13,035 bases of DNA, taken from assembly GCA_023248785.1 (NCBI GenBank), contig JAHFDX010000039.1, positions 1-13,035 on the forward strand, read 5' to 3'. Positions 5,700 through 11,881 of this stretch are shown one piece after another. Below the pieces are notes generated by a model, which worked only from the letters and a program-made list of their open reading frames with translations, was not told the origin of the DNA and searched no databases. A program made the position numbers and the translations under genes. Numbering within the stretch: the stretch's first letter is position 1; every line of letters begins with the position of its first letter. Source of the stretch: Myxococcales bacterium. Lineage in GTDB: Bacteria > Myxococcota_A > Polyangia > Polyangiales > Polyangiaceae.

Positions 5700-6659
5700 A
5701 TGCGCGTCGCCACCATTGACCTTGGAACGAATACGGCTTTGCTGCTCGTCGCTGAATCGAAGGCCGACCATCCGGACGGTTTGGTGCCCCTTGAAGAACG
5801 CGCAACCATCGTTCGTCTAGGCCAAGGTGTCGATAAGACACGGCGCTTTGCCCCTGAAGCCATCGAACGCACACTCGCGTGCCTAAAGGACTACGCGACT
5901 GTCATTCGCAGCTACGGTGCTACGGAGATGGACATCGTGGGCACGAGCGCCATGCGCGACGCAGCCGGCGCGGAACCACTTCACGAGTTTGCGACTCAAG
6001 AACTTGGTACTCCCATTCGTGTGATCAGCGGCGACGAAGAGGCGCACCTCACGTTCGACGGTGCGCTCTCAGGTCTTTCCGTGACGCGAGGCGATCCCAT
6101 CGTGGTGTTTGACATCGGCGGGGGGAGCACCGAAATCGTACACGGCATGCTCTCGGCGGAAGGGGCAAGTATTGGTTTCGCAAAGAGCTTCGATCTCGGC
6201 AGCGTACGTTTGACCGAGCGTTTCCTCGCAAGCGATCCACCCACTGCTGCAGAGCTCGACGCTGTTGCTCGATACGTGAGCGAGACGCTGGCTGCGATTT
6301 CTCTCAAGCCCAGCCGTCAGACGATAGGGATTGCCGGGACAATGACCACTCTCGCAGCGATCGCGCTTGAGATGGAGCCGTACGAGTCTTCCAAAATTCA
6401 TGGATGTAGGATGTCGACAGACATGCTCCGGCATGTCACACGTAGCCTTGCGTTAATGACACTCGATCAGCGACGCAACGTAACGGGATTGGATCCAAAG
6501 AGGGCCGACGTCATTGTTTCGGGAGGAATGATCGCAGTCGGAGTGGTGGAGCAGCTCGGCAGCGCAAGCGTCATGGTCTCGGACCGAGGCGTGCGCTGGG
6601 GCCTTGCTCGAAAGCTTTTTTTGACACGACAAGCCCCAAGACCCCCAAGACCAAGGTAA
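5700..6659 (+). CDS. Ppx/GppA family exopolyphosphatase/pppGpp phosphatase
   Basis: A 319-residue protein of the ASKHA (actin-like ATPase) fold, length typical of the short two-domain Ppx/GppA form. Motifs in order: ATIDLGTNTALLLV (phosphate 1 loop, Asp7), GTSAMRDA (81-88), SGDEEAHLTF (110-119, carrying the catalytic Glu), DIGGGSTEIV (138-147, phosphate 2 loop), GIAGTMTTLAAIAL and VSGGMIAVGVVEQLG near the end. It would release terminal phosphate from polyphosphate or convert pppGpp to ppGpp in the cytoplasm; sequence alone does not separate the two activities. No clear ribosome binding site precedes the ATG at 5700, and a small hairpin ends two bases before it. It probably shares a transcript with the OmpA-like gene upstream. 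The C-terminus is a short Arg/Pro tail. Confidence 0.9.
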   Translation: MRVATIDLGTNTALLLVAESKADHPDGLVPLEERATIVRLGQGVDKTRRFAPEAIERTLACLKDYATVIRSYGATEMDIVGTSAMRDAAGAEPLHEFATQELGTPIRVISGDEEAHLTFDGALSGLSVTRGDPIVVFDIGGGSTEIVHGMLSAEGASIGFAKSFDLGSVRLTERFLASDPPTAAELDAVARYVSETLAAISLKPSRQTIGIAGTMTTLAAIALEMEPYESSKIHGCRMSTDMLRHVTRSLALMTLDQRRNVTGLDPKRADVIVSGGMIAVGVVEQLGSASVMVSDRGVRWGLARKLFLTRQAPRPPRPR

Positions 6660-6699
6660 TTAAAAGAGGAGATGAAAACAGAAAAGTTGACGGGACCCT

Positions 6700-6728
6700 T
6701 TGACAGGAGACGAACAACTAAGTACTAT
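6700..6728 (+). promoter_or_regulatory. Sigma70-type promoter for cdnL
   Basis: A perfect TTGACA (6700-6705), a 17-base spacer and TACTAT (6723-6728). Transcription would start near 6735, giving a leader of about 270 bases before the cdnL ATG. Confidence 0.6.
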
Positions 6729-6970
6729 CCACGCGCCTAGGGTTCTGACCTCAACCGTTTCCTTCGTTCAAGAAGGATTCCATAACGGCGGTCGGAGCAA
6801 AGTCGTCAAGCCACCTATCTGTTAGTAGATCTGTCGTATTTGGAAACCTTCTCGCCGGAGCGCCCCCCTTCGATAGGAACAGGCGCCCATCAAACGGCGA
6901 ACACGAACTGCAAAGCGAAATGATCGAGCTCCCCGTCATCTTCATGGGGAGGGAGGTTTCGTTTTGCTTC

Positions 6971-6994
6971 ACGCGTAGACAACTGTCCACGCGT
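6971..6994. promoter_or_regulatory. 24-base imperfect dyad just before cdnL ribosome site
   Basis: ACGCGT-A-GACA-AC-TGTC-C-ACGCGT: 10 of 12 half-site positions match their complements. It ends four bases before the AAGGAG at 6998-7003. As DNA it is a plausible operator for a dimeric regulator; as RNA it folds into a 9-bp hairpin with one mismatch next to the ribosome site. Confidence 0.5.
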
Positions 6995-7008
6995 CGCAAG
7001 GAGTTGAG

Positions 7009-7527
7009 ATGCAAGCAGGAGCGCGAGCAGCTGTCGAAATCAAGTTCAAGGTAGGCGACAAAGCGGTCTACCCCGCGCAGGGAGTGGCCGAGGTCGTTCG
7101 CATCGAAGAGAAGGACATCGCGGGAACCCGTCAACGCTTTTACGTATTGCGCGTGCTGAACACGAAGAATCAAATCATGGTTCCAGTCTCCAATGCGGTG
7201 GCCGTTGGCCTTCGCCAGGTGGTTGGCGAAGATGAAATCGAAGAGATTTTCGACATTCTGCGCGAACGTACTGTTGCGTTCGACAACCAAACTTGGAACC
7301 GCCGCTATCGCGGGTTCATGGACAAGATCAAAACGGGATCGATCTACGACGTGGCCGAAGTGCTTCGCGATCTCTATCGACTGAAAACCGACAAGCAATT
7401 GTCGTTCGGTGAGCGCAAAATGCTGGAAGCGGCGCGCACGCTTATCGTCCGCGAAATTGCGATCGCACGTGGGCAAACCGAAGAGCAGGTTCAAGCCCAA
7501 ATTGAGGCGATTTTCGTTTCGAACTGA
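7009..7527 (+). CDS. cdnL: CdnL/CarD-family RNA polymerase-binding transcription factor
   Basis: A 172-residue protein matching Myxococcus CdnL closely: FKVGDKAVYPAQGVAEV (13-29), the Tudor-like RNAP beta-interacting domain; RFYVLRVL and IMVPVSNAVAVGLR; then the helical domain with the conserved TWNRRYRGFMDKIKTGS, VAEVLRDLYRLK and LSFGERKMLEAAR, where the Trp contacts the upstream edge of the -10 element. CdnL stabilises open promoter complexes, notably at rRNA promoters, and is essential in Myxococcus. No HMGA-like basic tail is present, so it is CdnL rather than CarD proper. AAGGAG (6998-7003) five bases before the ATG fixes the start, giving an N-terminus about eight residues longer than usual (MQAGARAAVEI). 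It is a single-gene unit with its own promoter and a strong terminator. Confidence 0.94.
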   Translation: MQAGARAAVEIKFKVGDKAVYPAQGVAEVVRIEEKDIAGTRQRFYVLRVLNTKNQIMVPVSNAVAVGLRQVVGEDEIEEIFDILRERTVAFDNQTWNRRYRGFMDKIKTGSIYDVAEVLRDLYRLKTDKQLSFGERKMLEAARTLIVREIAIARGQTEEQVQAQIEAIFVSN

Positions 7528-7550
7528 TTGCGCACTACGTACGCGAGGCG

Positions 7551-7859
7551 TTAAGCCGAGCGGACCCGCTCAATCCGGTTTAGCGGCGTGAGGACAGGTT
7601 CCTCCCGCCGTTTTTTTTCCCCGTCTTTGCAAAGACGCTCCAGAGGATCTTGAAGGAGCCCCACCGACCACGTTTCCTCGGGCTGGGCGAGCCCCGCAAT
7701 GGCAGCAGTCACCACACGAAGGACGACGTCCGAGCCACATGCGGTCACCACGCCGACGAAAAAGTCGTTTTCCCACCGCCAAACTCGCGCGGCCACGACT
7801 CCATCGACCTCATAAGCAAGTTCGACAGCCCTCTTCAAGCGGGCCTCGTGTTCAGACAT
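7551..7859 (-). CDS. Small hypothetical protein
   Basis: A 102-residue protein I do not recognise. Residues 1-70 alternate helix and strand (HEARLKRAVELAYEVDGVVAARVWRWENDFFVGVV, then VVLRVVTAAIAGLAQP), giving the look of a small alpha/beta domain without signal peptide or membrane helix. The last 30 residues are charged (KKRREEP). GAGGAG lies just before the ATG at 7859 with a rather short gap of about three bases. The gene converges on cdnL, and its stop is 24 bases past the cdnL stop. Its 3' part is antisense to the cdnL terminator, whose T-run is read here as Lys-Lys codons. Codon-like composition and the ribosome site favour a real gene, but the C-terminal third could be a shadow of the terminator. 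Confidence 0.6.
   Translation of the reverse strand: MSEHEARLKRAVELAYEVDGVVAARVWRWENDFFVGVVTACGSDVVLRVVTAAIAGLAQPEETWSVGLLQDPLERLCKDGEKKRREEPVLTPLNRIERVRSA
7584..7618 (+). terminator. Rho-independent terminator of cdnL
   Basis: CGGCG-T-GAGGA (7584-7594), loop CAGGT (7595-7599), TCCTC-C-CGCCG (7600-7610): a stem of 5+5 pairs with one T/C mismatch, followed by eight T (7611-7618). It lies 57 bases after the cdnL stop and inside the 3' part of the convergent small gene. Confidence 0.9.
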
Positions 7860-7903
7860 GAACTCCTCATAGCCCGGGCGGGTCGTTAACTGCCAGCGTT
7901 GCC

Positions 7904-7931
7904 TTGCGATGGCTCAATCCAAAGCTACTAT
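7904..7931 (+). promoter_or_regulatory. Candidate promoter of the lipoprotein pair
   Basis: TTGCGA (7904-7909), a 16-base spacer and TACTAT (7926-7931), about 120 bases before the first lipoprotein ATG. Two inverted repeats follow directly downstream (7942-7953 and 7961-7977). Confidence 0.4.
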
Positions 7932-7941
7932 TCCAATTCTA

Positions 7942-7977
7942 TTCGCGAGCGAACGGCAGATGTGCCAAGCTGGCACA
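7942..7977. promoter_or_regulatory. Two palindromes in the lipoprotein leader
   Basis: TTCGC-GA-GCGAA (7942-7953) and TGTGCCA-AGC-TGGCACA (7961-7977), both perfect. They sit just past the candidate -10 box, where a repressor would block transcription. The second is a typical length for a helix-turn-helix dimer operator. No regulator gene is adjacent. Confidence 0.4.
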
Positions 7978-8049
7978 CGGGCAGAAAGTCTAACCCCTCG
8001 AAAAGAATCAAGTTTGCGAATGGACTTTTCTTTGCATAGAGATCGCCCG

Positions 8050-8376
8050 ATGCGCGTGCGTTTGTCAGTCCAACTCGGTTGGCTCGCCGGAGCGTGTTTT
8101 GCACTCGTCGGTGCATGCACCCTCAATCCGCAGCCGTTGCCTCCTCTTGCCCCTCCGGCGCTCAACGATTCAGCGGACGCGAGCGCGGGTAGCACGACGC
8201 AGTTTTCTGGCTCTGACAGCGGAGTCGGAAACGACACTGGGACCGTGCCCAAGGCAGACGCTGGGGGTTATGATGTGGATGCCACGGAGAACCCGGACGT
8301 CGACGCAGGATCCGACGGAGCGCCGATAGAGGCTGGCATTGACGCAAGCTCAGCCATCGACGGAGGCGGCGGATGA
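8050..8376 (+). CDS. Lipoprotein, LNPQPLPP type (first of pair)
   Basis: A 108-residue lipoprotein. Signal peptide of 22 residues with lipobox LVGAC (Cys23), after which the mature chain begins C-T-LNPQPLPP. The remainder is low in complexity and rich in Asp, Ala, Gly and Ser (DAGGYDVDATENPDVDAG and similar), with no folded domain that I can see. The open frame extends upstream to 7909, but the ATG at 8050 starts the signal peptide directly. The stop overlaps the ATG of the next gene (ATGA), which encodes a second lipoprotein with the same LNPQPLPP start, so the two are translationally coupled. LNPQPLPP after a lipidated Cys is, as I remember it, common in Polyangiales proteomes. Function unknown; the acidic tail could bind calcium or keep the chain extended at the surface. 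Confidence 0.75.
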   Translation: MRVRLSVQLGWLAGACFALVGACTLNPQPLPPLAPPALNDSADASAGSTTQFSGSDSGVGNDTGTVPKADAGGYDVDATENPDVDAGSDGAPIEAGIDASSAIDGGGG

Positions 8377-8648
8377 ACGGCGCGCAAATTCGCCTTATCG
8401 CGGCCGCGCTCGTCGTTGCCGCCGGTTGCTCGCTCAACCCGCAGCCACTTCCGCCGTACGACGAAGGCTCGGGCAAGGGTGAGCGATCCTCGGGAGGGGC
8501 GGACAACAAAGAGGCCACTGCGTCCGCACCGCCGGATTCCGGAGCGTCCGCCAATGGTGATAGCGACGCCAGCACCGACAGCTCCCCACCGGACACAGGA
8601 ACAGATGCAGACGCGGGAACTGACCCAGACGCGAAGCCCCATTCGTAA
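8373..8648 (+). CDS. Lipoprotein, LNPQPLPP type (second of pair)
   Basis: A 91-residue lipoprotein: signal peptide 1-18 with lipobox AAGC (Cys19), then C-S-LNPQPLPP and a disordered Ser/Gly/Asp/Ala-rich tail ending in Asp-rich DTGTDADAGTDPDA. It starts inside the stop codon of the preceding gene (ATGA). The proteins share the lipobox neighbourhood and the eight-residue motif exactly, while the DNA of the motif differs at several third codon positions. That pattern suggests an old duplication kept by protein-level selection. The gene ends 14 bases before the convergent cyclic-nucleotide-binding gene. Function unknown. Confidence 0.72.
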   Translation: MNGAQIRLIAAALVVAAGCSLNPQPLPPYDEGSGKGERSSGGADNKEATASAPPDSGASANGDSDASTDSSPPDTGTDADAGTDPDAKPHS

Positions 8649-8662
8649 CTTAGATTGAACGA

Positions 8663-9184
8663 TTACGCAGGCGGGTCGGTTGGGCGCGTGCGTGCGCGTT
8701 GCACGAACTCGTCGAGCACATTCGCGATGAAGTCGGCCATGATGCCATCGCTCACACGAAGGCGGCGCGACAGATCGCGTGCGATGTTGAGGACGATGAG
8801 CGCGTACGCCTTGAGATCGTTGCGGTAGAGAGCGCCCATGTCTTCGCTCGTGATCCGTAAAAGGCGCGTGGGCGCGATCGCACGCACGGTCGCCGACCGA
8901 TTTTGCATGTCGATGAGCGCCATTTCGCCCAAGTTGTCACCCGGGCCCAAAACGGCCACGCGCGACTCGCGCCCTCGCCGGCTGCGTTTTAACACTTCCA
9001 GTTCGCCGTCGAGAATCACGTACATCTCGTGCGCAGCTTCACCCTCGCGAAAAATCACGGAGCCGGCGGAGTGGGATAGTGTTTGGAGTGCCTCTGCAAG
9101 TTGGGTAAGTACGTCATCCGAGAGGCCACCGAAGAGTGCAAGTTCTCGAAGGAGCTCGGTCGAAAGGGGGACCATAGGCAGCAT
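8663..9184 (-). CDS. Stand-alone cyclic nucleotide-binding domain protein
   Basis: A 173-residue protein that is essentially one Crp-type cNMP-binding domain with flanking helices. Residues 15-115 show the pattern LFGGLSDDVLTQLAEAL, GSVIFREGEAAHEMYVILDGELEV, then the phosphate-binding cassette GEMALIDMQNRSATV with Glu87 and Arg96, the residues that contact ribose and phosphate. Cyclic AMP or GMP binding is therefore plausible. There is no helix-turn-helix, channel or kinase part; the C-terminal helices (about 120-165) may mediate dimerisation or partner binding. AGGAG seven bases before the ATG at 9184 supports this start over the Met at position 4. It lies 24 bases downstream of the GNAT gene on the same strand and probably shares its transcript. 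Confidence 0.85.
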   Translation of the reverse strand: MLPMVPLSTELLRELALFGGLSDDVLTQLAEALQTLSHSAGSVIFREGEAAHEMYVILDGELEVLKRSRRGRESRVAVLGPGDNLGEMALIDMQNRSATVRAIAPTRLLRITSEDMGALYRNDLKAYALIVLNIARDLSRRLRVSDGIMADFIANVLDEFVQRARTRPTDPPA

Positions 9185-9208
9185 GGAATGTCTCCTTTTT
9201 TGCTGCGT

Positions 9209-9667
9209 TTACATCGCCGAAGAACCAGTCAGCTCGCGCGTAAATACGATTCGCTTGCGGCCTGGCCCTGCGTAGTCGTCGACCTCTTTGGCTCTCCATC
9301 CTAGCGCGATGTGAAAACGGATCGAGCCTTCGTTGCCATGCGTCGTAATCGCCTTAAGGCGCGTACATCCGGCCGCCACGCATGCCTGTGAAAAGTGCTG
9401 GTACAGAACCCGACCTACGCCACGTCTGCGGTAGTCGGGATGAATCCCACACAAGTGGACGTAGCCGACGGCGCCGGATTTCGAGGGGATCACGAAGCCG
9501 AGCAGAAAGCCAATCATCTCGTCGGCATCGTCGCAAACGAGCGCGTGATGCCCAAGCTCGTAGAAGAAGATGGGGTGAGCGAATGTGCCGATCGGTCCCC
9601 CCCACCAGTGGTCGATCACCTCAACGATGCGATCAAAATCGGCCTTGGTCATGGAGCGGGTCTGCAT
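9209..9667 (-). CDS. GNAT family N-acetyltransferase
   Basis: A 152-residue cytoplasmic acetyltransferase. Motif A is clear: VHLCGIHPDYRRRGVGRVLYQHF (about 70-92) with Arg80-x-x-Gly83-x-Gly85, the pyrophosphate-binding loop for acetyl-CoA. It is followed by the C-terminal strand-helix THGNEGSIRFHIALGW typical of the fold. The substrate (amine, amino acid or protein N-terminus) cannot be told. The start is the ATG at 9667; a second Met at codon 6 is possible, and neither has a good ribosome site. It is the first gene of a two-gene unit with the cyclic nucleotide-binding protein, so acetylation under cyclic nucleotide control is a guess worth testing. It is divergent from gltA across a 150-base gap. 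Confidence 0.87.
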   Translation of the reverse strand: MQTRSMTKADFDRIVEVIDHWWGGPIGTFAHPIFFYELGHHALVCDDADEMIGFLLGFVIPSKSGAVGYVHLCGIHPDYRRRGVGRVLYQHFSQACVAAGCTRLKAITTHGNEGSIRFHIALGWRAKEVDDYAGPGRKRIVFTRELTGSSAM

Positions 9668-9817
9668 GGAACGACCGCACCTTCGCCGCTTTTTATCCGA
9701 AGCGCAAGATGGCCAGGTTTTTTCGACTCGTTAGGCGGGAAGACCTTCTCAACAATTCGGCTAGCCCCGCGACAACGCGCTGCGTAGCATCCAAGATCCA
9801 AGTCTTCGGAGGTTCCT

Positions 9818-11104
9818 GTGACGGATAAGGCAACCATTACCCTCGGCGACACGAAGTTCGAGGCCCCCATCATTGTTGGCACCGAGCAAGAGAAAGCGAT
9901 TGATGTCGCCGCGCTTCGCGCAAAGACGGGTTACGTAACGCTCGATCCTGCGTTCATGAACACGGCATCCACGAAGAGCGGCATCACGTTCATCGACGGT
10001 GACAACGGCATTCTTCGCTATCGCGGAATTCCCATCGAGCAACTCGCCGAGAAATCGACATTCGTCGAAACCGCGTACCTCCTGGTGTACGGCAAGCTCC
10101 CCACGAAGGCGGAGCTCGAAAAGTTCTCGAACTTGCTCACACGTCACTCGCTCATTCACGAGGACATGAAACACTTCTTCGACGGATATCCGTCGACCGC
10201 ACATCCGATGGCGATCTTGTCCGCCATGGTGTGTTCGCTATCGAGCTACTACCCGGAAGCGCTCGACGTCGGGAACAAGGAAATTCTCGACATCACCATT
10301 GCGCGACTCATCTCGAAGGTGCGCACAATCGCAACGTTCGCGTACAAGAAGTCGATCGGCCAACCCGTCGTTTACCCAAAAAACTCGCTCAAATACTGCG
10401 GCAATTTCCTGCACATGATGTTCAGCGTGCCCGCCGAGGAGTACACGATCGATCCTGAGCTCGAGCGCGTGATGAACCTGCTCCTCATCTTGCACGCCGA
10501 TCACGAACAAAATTGTTCGACGTCGACGGTTCGCTTGGTCGGATCATCGCGGGCGAATTTGTTTGCATCGGTGGCTGCGGGCATCTGCGCTTTGTGGGGT
10601 CCGCTTCATGGCGGCGCGAACCAGGAAGTGCTCGAGATGCTCGAGCAGATCAACAAAGACGGCCGCAATGTAAAAAAGTATGTCGATCTCGCGAAAGACA
10701 AGAGCAGCGACTTTCGCCTCATGGGCTTCGGTCATCGCGTGTACAAAAATTTCGATCCACGCGCGAAAATCATCAAGGACGCGGCGCACAAGGTCTTGGG
10801 CAAGCTCGGTGTCAACGACCCGCTACTCGACATCGCCATCCAGCTCGAAGAGGCTGCCCTCAAAGACTCGTACTTCGTCGAACGCAAGCTTTACCCAAAC
10901 GTCGATTTCTATTCGGGCCTCATCTACCGCGCGATGGGGTTTCCAACCAACATGTTCACGGTGCTTTTCGCACTTGGCCGTCTGCCGGGCTGGATCGCGC
11001 ACTGGAAGGAAATGATCGACGATACGAGCACGAAGATCGGTCGCCCCCGGCAGATTTACACAGGCGCCACACTCACAAACTACGTGCCGATCGAACAAAG
11101 GTAG
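9818..11104 (+). CDS. gltA: Citrate synthase
   Basis: A 428-residue type II citrate synthase, full length. It condenses acetyl-CoA and oxaloacetate to citrate at the entry of the TCA cycle. All three catalytic residues are in place: His264 (WGPLHGGAN), His306 (GFGHRVYKNFDPR) and Asp363 (NVDFYSG). The signature stretch HADHEQNCSTSTVR (226-239) and the N-terminal GDNGILRYRGIPIEQLAEKS are also clear. The start is a GTG at 9818, with GGAGG five bases before it (9808-9812), so the GTG is well supported. The gene appears to be a single unit; I could not pick out a convincing promoter in the 150-base gap upstream, and no T-run terminator follows, only a long-loop inverted repeat (11136-11164). Confidence 0.97.
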   Translation: MTDKATITLGDTKFEAPIIVGTEQEKAIDVAALRAKTGYVTLDPAFMNTASTKSGITFIDGDNGILRYRGIPIEQLAEKSTFVETAYLLVYGKLPTKAELEKFSNLLTRHSLIHEDMKHFFDGYPSTAHPMAILSAMVCSLSSYYPEALDVGNKEILDITIARLISKVRTIATFAYKKSIGQPVVYPKNSLKYCGNFLHMMFSVPAEEYTIDPELERVMNLLLILHADHEQNCSTSTVRLVGSSRANLFASVAAGICALWGPLHGGANQEVLEMLEQINKDGRNVKKYVDLAKDKSSDFRLMGFGHRVYKNFDPRAKIIKDAAHKVLGKLGVNDPLLDIAIQLEEAALKDSYFVERKLYPNVDFYSGLIYRAMGFPTNMFTVLFALGRLPGWIAHWKEMIDDTSTKIGRPRQIYTGATLTNYVPIEQR

Positions 11105-11135
11105 CCGTCGAACCAGCTGCCCCCACTGATATCAC

Positions 11136-11164
11136 CCCTTGGAACAGATGCGTCTTCTCAAGGG
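11136..11164. other. Inverted repeat between gltA and lipoprotein gene
   Basis: CCCTTG (11136-11141) and CAAGGG (11159-11164) enclose 17 bases that can pair partly inside (AGA/TCT around TGCG). There is no T-run after it. It may be a weak terminator or processing site for gltA mRNA, or chance. Confidence 0.3.
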
Positions 11165-11203
11165 TTGACCTCGTGTACACTGCGTCGCCGACAAGGTGAG
11201 ATG

Positions 11204-11881
11204 ATGCGACGAACATTCATTCTATTTGTAGTGCTCTTCGGTTGTAAGCGCTCCACGCCACCGGAACCCTTGCTCGCGGAACGCCCTGAAACGGGGGTTC
11301 ATAAGGAACCACCGCCTCCGCGCAATTTGGATGCATCCGTGGAAGACGGCATCCGAAAGATCATCAATAGCATCACGCCCGACGCTGGGATCATCATGGG
11401 CGACGGTGGGCCTTCGCATCCGGAGTGGATCCCGTCCTTCTCGAAGCACCCAAAGGACCACATTGCGGGCACAGTGAAAGGCAAGAAGGTCTCGAAGCTG
11501 AGTTTTGAGTGCCACGAAACCGGCTGGCAAGTGCGCGTAGCAACAGTGCCCAAGCCGGATGACACCTCTCTTTTCGTACGGATCACGCGCGAGCCAAACA
11601 AAGATGACAAGCACGATGAGATCAACGAAAACGGCGTAGCGGCGTATGTGACGATTCCGGGCGTCAAGTGGACCGTATACGGGGCCTATCTGCTCGCCGT
11701 CGAAAAGTGGGAGCTCAAAGAGGAGTACACGGGCAAAGCGGGTGTCGCAGGCAAGGCCACCGGGTGGCTCTCTTGGGTGCCTATGGGCGACAACGGCATC
11801 AAGGTGGACCCCGTCGGCGGACGATTCGTGGACGCACCCATTCGGTACACGACCACTTGCAACATTCCGAAGAGCAAATGA
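11204..11881 (+). CDS. Hypothetical lipoprotein
   Basis: A 225-residue protein. The N-terminus MRRTFILFVVLFGC is a very short lipoprotein signal (Cys14), followed by a proline-rich linker. From about residue 85 there is a folded, beta-looking domain (IAGTVKGKKVSKLSFECHETGWQVRVAT, VKWTVYGAYLLAVEKWELKEEY, GWLSWVPMGDNGIKVDPV) with two cysteines, one at FEC and one at the very end (TTTC). I do not recognise the family. The ATG at 11204 has AAGGTG about five bases before it; an ATG three bases upstream (11201) is possible but sits too close. Its stop codon overlaps the start of the aldo/keto reductase gene (ATGA), so the two are translated together. The predicted location is outside the inner membrane, whereas the reductase is cytoplasmic, so a joint function is not obvious. 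Confidence 0.78.
   Translation: MRRTFILFVVLFGCKRSTPPEPLLAERPETGVHKEPPPPRNLDASVEDGIRKIINSITPDAGIIMGDGGPSHPEWIPSFSKHPKDHIAGTVKGKKVSKLSFECHETGWQVRVATVPKPDDTSLFVRITREPNKDDKHDEINENGVAAYVTIPGVKWTVYGAYLLAVEKWELKEEYTGKAGVAGKATGWLSWVPMGDNGIKVDPVGGRFVDAPIRYTTTCNIPKSK

Larger units (their letters stand above)
6660..7008. other. Gene-free region upstream of cdnL
   Basis: 349 bases between the ppx-like stop and cdnL. They hold a promoter at 6700-6728, then about 270 bases of leader with a small hairpin (CCTTC/GAAGG, 6771-6786), a 6-bp stem CTCCCC/GGGGAG (6929-6951) followed by a broken T-rich stretch, and the dyad at 6971-6994. I see no convincing small gene: the long minus-strand frame across it is mostly the complement of cdnL. 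The leader length suggests post-initiation control, a small RNA, or a second promoter closer to the gene. Confidence 0.5.

Noticed and set aside
6672..6740. 22-codon micro-ORF right after the ppx-like gene with GAGGAG touching its ATG.
   Set aside because: The spacing to the ribosome site is about zero and the candidate cdnL promoter lies inside it.
6751..7500. 249-codon minus-strand frame spanning the cdnL leader and gene.
   Set aside because: Most of it is the complement of cdnL, a strongly conserved gene; the remainder shows no motif.
10513..11199. 228-codon plus-strand frame inside and past gltA.
   Set aside because: Out-of-frame shadow of citrate synthase; Arg-rich with no motifs.
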